Of a stretch of DNA of 10,033 nt, positions 5,237 to 10,033 are shown piece after piece; position 1 is the stretch's first letter; each line of letters opens with the position of its first letter. The translations under genes and the position numbers were made by a program. Under the pieces are notes generated by a model that worked only from the letters and a program-made list of their open reading frames with translations, had not been told where the DNA came from and ran no database searches. The DNA lies in contig CAMZFJ010000036.1 of the NCBI GenBank assembly GCA_947306025.1, positions 1 to 10,033 on the forward strand, written 5' to 3'. This DNA is from an uncultured Fibrobacter sp. (lineage in GTDB: Bacteria; Fibrobacterota; Fibrobacteria; Fibrobacterales; Fibrobacteraceae).

Positions 5237-7285
5237 TCACGCGTTCCGTAATGTTGCGAACTCTTCATCCATACTAATCATTATCATCACAAGTAATTTT
5301 AGCAATTCGATGTATTCCCAGTGTATCTGTCGCTCGTCTGTAGGATAAGCACCATGTAAATATCGGTTACGAATTGCAAGACCGTTTTTAAATTTATCAT
5401 CCCAAATGAACGAAATGTAGTCTTGTTCGTTTTTTGAAAATAATGAGTCGCTAGCTTCAATTATACCCGTTTCGATTAATCCTTCAATACATTGTTGATC
5501 TTGATGATTTAGTGGCAGAATGTTTAGTAGTTCATTGTCATATATTTCTTTTAAGGCGTTACACTTTTCTTGGTCGTATTCAACAATTCCATCTTTAACA
5601 GAAACGCAGCCTGCGTTGACCAGATATTGCAAAAGTTCTTGGCCGCGTTCATCTAAATTGTCGTAATGAATACTCTCTTTTTGTAGCCGTTCATAAAAAC
5701 TTTTGTAAAATTTATCCTTTGATTTTAACAATGGTGTTATAGTCAAAAGCCCGCTAAAAAGAACATTAAAAACACCATAACCCTCTTTGGCTGGATAAAC
5801 GTATTTTCTTTTTGAAAGACTTTTCAGTTCATGCAGATCGCCCAAAGGGGATGAAAAGGTGTTTAGCAAATCCATATCAACATTCCCTTTTTGGAACATT
5901 TTATAAATCTTCAAAACTCTTTCGATTTCGGGAAGAATAATCTTTATCTTTTCGAGGTCTGTTGTTTGAATGCTTGGCGGATTAAATGTAAAACAGTTTA
6001 TCCCATAAGCTAAAGGTAACCATTCTTCAAAGAAACATTTGAACAAGTCTTCGAAATAAAGGTCATTTTTTTGAAGTTCAGTCCGATAAGCATCAATTAG
6101 TGAACTATATAGAAGATTGTGAATGACAAACGCAACACAGTCTTTGGGATACACTTCTTTATTATTTTGGGGAACGCCCATATCTGCGAAAAGCAGTCTT
6201 TGTTTTTTGTAAAAAGGCAACATTGAACGATTGTCACCATCAACAAATTGAAAATAAACCTTTAGCATCAGAAATGTAGACTGAAAATCTAAATGAGTTC
6301 TTACCCACTCGGCATTAATCTCGGCAATCGCAGTAGTTCCTTTTTCATGATAACGAAAAGGTTTATCCATTGATGGAACAGAAGCAACTTGCACTCCGAT
6401 GTGATGTCCCTTAGCCTGTTTGGCAAACCATTTTTCGTAGGCCTGTTTTGCCATCAAACGGATTTCATTGTCTATCTTCGGCTCCGCATTTCTTGAGGAA
6501 TCTTGAATTTTTATTAGATAATTTACATTGATATTTTCGTTGCTTATGTAATCAACCACCATTTGTCTTTTATCAGAATCAGACATTGCTTTAGGCCAGC
6601 AGATTAGGTTTTGGGGATTGAATAAGGAATATTCTATCAGCAATTCGGCTGCGATCTTAGACTTCTTTATCACAGACAACAATTCTGCAGAAAAACGACT
6701 TACAAGTTTTTCATGTTTCAGAATATCGTATAATTCATGTTCATTATTTTTCAACCATGTTGCAAAAGCATCCTTCGCCAATGATTTGAAACAACCAAAA
6801 TCAGCTATAGAAGTCCAAAAAATTTCTCGGTATTCATATTCAATAGAATCATATTCAGCACTAAACTTTGAACCAAGCCAATTATTAAGAAAACGTGCTA
6901 TTATTGACGGGAACTTATCAACTGTATTTTTATAGAGGTTGATTTTTTCTTCGTCCCAAGTACGCAAGAATAATTCATTTTTAATGTACAATCTGATTGA
7001 CGCCAATTCAAGGATATCATTGATGTCTTCGTATGCAGTATTTTCATCAAATGAATCTAGGATATTCTCTGTTAGCGATAGGTGGTGACCTGTAGCAAGG
7101 TCATCTTTACTGTAATATACAACTCTATTTTTCCCATAAAATACCTGCCTGCACATTAATGATGATGTTATGATTTGAGCTTTATTTGAACTTTTATGAT
7201 TTAATCCATCCGAATAATAGAAAGTATCGTCTTTATCCCTGTTTCGTTTTAAGGATTTTTGAATAAAAAATAAAGTCAACTTCAT
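5237..7285 (-). CDS. Unknown 682-residue protein with C-terminal HEPN-type RNxxxH motif
   Basis: Starts at ATG 7285, preceded on the minus strand by AAGG five bases upstream. I do not recognise a named family over its length. Near the C-terminus R639-N640-R-Y-L-H644-G matches the RNxxxH active-site motif of HEPN ribonucleases. It is followed by a hydrophobic helix-like stretch (YIELLKLLVMIMI), as expected in the last part of a HEPN helical bundle. The rest is charged, Lys/Glu/Leu/Tyr-rich and probably mostly helical, with no signal peptide or clear membrane span, so a cytoplasmic protein. HEPN domains in toxin, abortive-infection and CRISPR effectors cut RNA; here that role is inference from one motif. 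It is divergent from, and 54 bases away from, an ASCH-nuclease-helicase gene, suggesting a joint defence role. The coding sequence looks clearly more AT-rich than the lyase gene, a possible sign of transfer. Confidence 0.75.
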   Translation of the reverse strand: MKLTLFFIQKSLKRNRDKDDTFYYSDGLNHKSSNKAQIITSSLMCRQVFYGKNRVVYYSKDDLATGHHLSLTENILDSFDENTAYEDINDILELASIRLYIKNELFLRTWDEEKINLYKNTVDKFPSIIARFLNNWLGSKFSAEYDSIEYEYREIFWTSIADFGCFKSLAKDAFATWLKNNEHELYDILKHEKLVSRFSAELLSVIKKSKIAAELLIEYSLFNPQNLICWPKAMSDSDKRQMVVDYISNENINVNYLIKIQDSSRNAEPKIDNEIRLMAKQAYEKWFAKQAKGHHIGVQVASVPSMDKPFRYHEKGTTAIAEINAEWVRTHLDFQSTFLMLKVYFQFVDGDNRSMLPFYKKQRLLFADMGVPQNNKEVYPKDCVAFVIHNLLYSSLIDAYRTELQKNDLYFEDLFKCFFEEWLPLAYGINCFTFNPPSIQTTDLEKIKIILPEIERVLKIYKMFQKGNVDMDLLNTFSSPLGDLHELKSLSKRKYVYPAKEGYGVFNVLFSGLLTITPLLKSKDKFYKSFYERLQKESIHYDNLDERGQELLQYLVNAGCVSVKDGIVEYDQEKCNALKEIYDNELLNILPLNHQDQQCIEGLIETGIIEASDSLFSKNEQDYISFIWDDKFKNGLAIRNRYLHGAYPTDERQIHWEYIELLKLLVMIMISMDEEFATLRNA

Positions 7286-7307
7286 TTTGACCTTATTTTT
7301 TTTGACT
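7275..7307. promoter_or_regulatory. Shared divergent control region with TTGAC boxes
   Basis: Only 54 bases separate the two divergent start codons (7285 and 7340), so their promoters must overlap or extend into coding sequence. GTCAA (7275-7279) and TTGAC (7287-7291) form an inverted repeat with seven bases between; a further TTGAC lies at 7302-7306. TTGACC and TTGACT resemble -35 elements for the plus gene, but no good -10 is found at 16-18 bases. The box at 7287 overlaps the ribosome site of the minus gene, so part of the pattern may be coincidence. Confidence 0.3.
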
Positions 7308-7327
7308 ATTTTTCGAAATGAATAAAC

Positions 7328-7333
7328 AAAGGA
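7328..7333 (+). promoter_or_regulatory. Ribosome binding site of the ASCH-nuclease-helicase gene
   Basis: AAAGGA lies six bases before the ATG at 7340 and supports this start; the ASCH-like domain begins a few residues later. Confidence 0.7.
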
Positions 7334-7339
7334 ATCCCT

Positions 7340-10033
7340 ATGCCACAGGACAAGCCTCTTCAGTATTTTGTAGTTCGTTCTCCATTTGCTCAGTTATTGC
7401 TTACTGGTGTAAAATTATTTGAATTTCGTACCAATGCAAAGACCTTCGCAAATAAAAGGCTTGCCGTAGCTGTTTCTAAATCCACGGGTTCTGAAGACCA
7501 ATTAGAAGCTGATATTACCTACTGGAGTAAAAAGTTTGAGAAAAGCATAAAACATAAATCCCCAGCGGAACAAGCTGACGCTCGTCTAGATTTTGAAAAG
7601 TCCTGCAAGAAAGCGAGAAATCTTTTTGCTAAGACAAATGCTAATGGTATGATAATTGGCGAAGTTCTTACCGGCGATGCGGGTGAGTTTGATGGCGATT
7701 TCGGTATTGATATTCTTGAATTCAAATTGTGGCCTGAATCAGATTGGGTCGCTTCTCCTGGTGGTCTGGGGCTTCGCTATATGCCGGGCGTAAATCAGCC
7801 TGCATCTGAACCTAAGATAGACTTTTCTAACGCCTATAAGTCCATATTCACAAGAATTCTCGATAAGTATCGAGCCGAAAGTGCTTCTGAACGTGAAAAG
7901 GGTAACAAGTTTGAATTGCTAATGCAACGCTACTTGCAAACGGATCCCATCTACGCAAATACCCTTTCGAATGTATGGCTTTGGAACGACTTCTTTGCAA
8001 AAGATCAGTTTGGCGGTAAAGATGTAGGTATTGATTTGGTTGCAGAAACAACAGGCGGATACTTTTGGGCTATTCAGTGCAAATGCTATAAAGCCGATGC
8101 CGTCATTGATAAACCTGCTGTAGATACTTTCCTTGCAACATCAGGAAAAACATTTAAAGATAGGGAAGGGAACAAAGTTCGCTTTGCTTATCGTCTTTGG
8201 CTTGATACCACAGAACATGGCTTTAATAGAGAGGCCTTGAACTCTCTGGAAAACCAAGATCCAGAATTCCATCGCGTGGGTCTCTTGGAACTTGAAAATG
8301 CCATGGTGGATTGGGATCGCTTGGATAAGGGCTCTAGTGGCGAAAATGCACAAGTCAAAAAGAAATCTCCTCGCGACCATCAAAAAGAAGCTATTGCAAA
8401 AGTCCATGAATACTTCAAAGATGAATCGCATGAGCGTGGTAAGCTCATTATGGCGTGTGGGACCGGAAAAACATACACTTCGCTTTGCATTGCCGAAAAA
8501 GAAACCGATAGCAAGGGAACGATTCTTTTCTTAGTTCCCTCTATCGCCCTTTTGGGGCAAACCCTTCGTGAATGGACTGCCGATGCGCAGGAACCGATTA
8601 AGCCTATCTGCATTTGTTCCGATACAGGCGTTTCGAAAAAAGTTCGTGCCAATGGAGAAAACGAAGGCAACGGTTATAGCGTTACAAGCCTTGCGTTACC
8701 GGCTTCAACGGATGTAAACTCTATTGTTAAGCAGTTGGAAATTGCCCGTTATAAAAAAGGTGGCATGACGGTTGTGTTCAGCACCTACCAATCTATTGAT
8801 GTGATTTCTAAGGCTCAAAAGAAGATTGGTGCTGATTTCCAGTTTGATATGATTATTTGCGATGAGGCTCATCGCACTACAGGAGCAACTGTTTTCGGTG
8901 CCGAAGAATCGAACTTTGTGAAGGTCCACAATTCAGATTTTTTGCGCGCTAAGAAGCGTATCTATATGACTGCGACTCCGCGTCTTTACAGTGAGTCAAG
9001 TAAGAAAAAAGCGGAGGAAGGTGCTGTAGAAATCTGCTCCATGGATGATCCGAAACTTTACGGCGAGGAAATGTACCGTATTGGTTTTGGTGAAGCTGTT
9101 GAAAAGCAACTCCTTTCCGATTACAAGGTTCTTGTCCTTACGATTGACCCGTTGGCGATGACCGAAAGTTTGCAATTATCACTGGCGACACAGACCGGTG
9201 AAATACTTTCTGAAGATGATGCGAAACTCATTGGATGTTTCAACGCTCTTTCCAAAATTACGCTTGTGGATGATCGCCAACTCAAGGATATTGATCCACA
9301 ACCTATGAAACGCGCCGTTGCGTTTTCGCAGAATATCAAGGTCTCGAAGGAAATTGTTTCGCAAATCAACGATTTGAAGGATTCCTATTACGATGCTTTG
9401 AAGCCCGAAGCACAGAAGGATTCTGTTCGCGTTTCTGCCATGCATATTGATGGTGGTATGGGGGCGACTCAGCGTGAAGAACGTTTGGCTTGGTTGAAGG
9501 CCGACATTGAAGATGGCGAGTGCCGAATCTTGAACAATGTTCGTTGCTTGAGCGAAGGCGTGGATGTGCCGAGCCTTGACGCGGTTCTCTTTTTGAGTGC
9601 GCGTGATTCCGAAGTGGATGTGGTGCAGAGTGTGGGCCGTGTGATGCGAACGGCTCCCGGCAAAAAATATGGCTATATCATTATTCCCGTGATTGTTCCG
9701 GCAAGTGAAAAAGCCGAAGATGCCTTGAATAACAATGATAGATTCCGAGTAGTATGGAAAATCTTGAACGCATTGCGAGCTCACGATGACTGTTTCAATG
9801 CGATGGTCAATAAGATTCAGTTTTATACTCCGCGTAATGGCAAAAGCCCTTCGGATGGGCATATCGGAGTGTCGAGTGGCCTTCCCGGAAGCGATATCGA
9901 AAAGTTGCCGCCCGAGCAACAGAAAATCCAGAGAGAATTGCAGGACCAGATTGAAATGCGATTCCAGGAATTGCAGGGTGCAATCTATGCAAAAATGGTG
10001 CAAAAGGTTGGTAGCCGTCGCTATTGGGAAGAT
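7340..10033 (+). CDS. ASCH-like / Mrr-type nuclease / DEAH helicase protein, Type ISP restriction-like, 5' part
   Basis: 898 codons with no stop; the gene runs off the window. Order seen: an ASCH-like domain (about 9-115) with G23-x-K25-x-x-E28-x-R30, the GxKxxExR signature, ending near IIGEVL (105-110); an Mrr-like PD-(D/E)XK nuclease (about 185-255) with E192, D232 (DVGID) and Q246-x-K248; and a superfamily 2 helicase with RDHQ (345-348), Walker A ACGTGKT (372-378), DEAH (508-511), TAT (544-546), SEGVDVP (738-744) and QSVGRVMR (763-770). The end, KVGSRRYWED, resembles the coupler start of COG4889 proteins. Single-chain Type ISP enzymes such as LlaGI and LlaBIII share nuclease and helicase, then add an N6-adenine methyltransferase and target-recognition domain; those would be beyond this window. 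The ASCH-like front of about 180 residues is not in my picture of that family. All nuclease and helicase motifs look intact. The likely role is DNA restriction in the cytoplasm. Confidence 0.9.
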   Translation, partial: MPQDKPLQYFVVRSPFAQLLLTGVKLFEFRTNAKTFANKRLAVAVSKSTGSEDQLEADITYWSKKFEKSIKHKSPAEQADARLDFEKSCKKARNLFAKTNANGMIIGEVLTGDAGEFDGDFGIDILEFKLWPESDWVASPGGLGLRYMPGVNQPASEPKIDFSNAYKSIFTRILDKYRAESASEREKGNKFELLMQRYLQTDPIYANTLSNVWLWNDFFAKDQFGGKDVGIDLVAETTGGYFWAIQCKCYKADAVIDKPAVDTFLATSGKTFKDREGNKVRFAYRLWLDTTEHGFNREALNSLENQDPEFHRVGLLELENAMVDWDRLDKGSSGENAQVKKKSPRDHQKEAIAKVHEYFKDESHERGKLIMACGTGKTYTSLCIAEKETDSKGTILFLVPSIALLGQTLREWTADAQEPIKPICICSDTGVSKKVRANGENEGNGYSVTSLALPASTDVNSIVKQLEIARYKKGGMTVVFSTYQSIDVISKAQKKIGADFQFDMIICDEAHRTTGATVFGAEESNFVKVHNSDFLRAKKRIYMTATPRLYSESSKKKAEEGAVEICSMDDPKLYGEEMYRIGFGEAVEKQLLSDYKVLVLTIDPLAMTESLQLSLATQTGEILSEDDAKLIGCFNALSKITLVDDRQLKDIDPQPMKRAVAFSQNIKVSKEIVSQINDLKDSYYDALKPEAQKDSVRVSAMHIDGGMGATQREERLAWLKADIEDGECRILNNVRCLSEGVDVPSLDAVLFLSARDSEVDVVQSVGRVMRTAPGKKYGYIIIPVIVPASEKAEDALNNNDRFRVVWKILNALRAHDDCFNAMVNKIQFYTPRNGKSPSDGHIGVSSGLPGSDIEKLPPEQQKIQRELQDQIEMRFQELQGAIYAKMVQKVGSRRYWED

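Noticed and set aside
9179..10003. 274-codon minus-strand frame opposite the helicase
   Set aside because: The plus strand encodes conserved helicase motifs V and VI across it; the minus frame is a shadow without family features.

Overview
The window looks like chromosomal DNA of a Fibrobacter-type bacterium, probably a gut or rumen plant-fibre degrader. This is inferred from gene style, not from a marker gene. Two secreted carbohydrate-active proteins carry serine- or glycine/proline-rich linkers and C-terminal beta-rich tails of the type-IX-secretion kind, ending in a basic '-VR'. The gene spacers contain related 'GTCATCCTGAGGCGTG... CTGAGC..GTCGAAG' repeats.

Layout. (1) 1-912, plus strand: the 3' end of a secreted carbohydrate-binding protein, followed by a good rho-independent terminator. 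(2) 1172-2872, minus strand: a complete family 9 polysaccharide (pectate) lyase with signal peptide, calcium-site aspartates, catalytic lysine and C-terminal tail. It converges on gene 1. (3) 3209-4618, minus strand: a Schlafen-like AlbA_2/GHKL-like/winged-helix regulator with a QNEP tetrapeptide repeat. A short frame with a strong ribosome binding site (3013-3171) follows it and runs into a repeat. (4) 4619-5236: a 618-base spacer holding a possible decayed small gene or structured element and a repeat copy. (5) 5237-7285, minus strand: a 682-residue protein of unknown family with an RNxxxH (HEPN ribonuclease) motif near its C-terminus. (6) From 7340 to the window edge, plus strand: the first 898 residues of a large protein with an ASCH-like N-terminal domain, an Mrr-like PD-(D/E)XK nuclease and a DEAH helicase. 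Its body resembles the start of single-chain Type ISP restriction-modification enzymes. Any methyltransferase would lie beyond the window.

Three copies of an interspersed repeat (1001-1166, 2910-3141, 4996-5212) lie in the same orientation, each downstream of a minus-strand gene. Each copy starts with a GGGGGA/TCCCCC hairpin whose stem is constant and whose tetraloop varies.

Function. The left part fits pectin and plant-wall degradation. The right part (5237-10033) looks like accessory genome defence: two divergent genes, only 54 bases apart, encoding a candidate HEPN ribonuclease and a nuclease-helicase with a possible modified-base or RNA sensing domain. This pair is the most interesting part of the window. 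No tRNA, rRNA, CRISPR array or transposase gene was seen.
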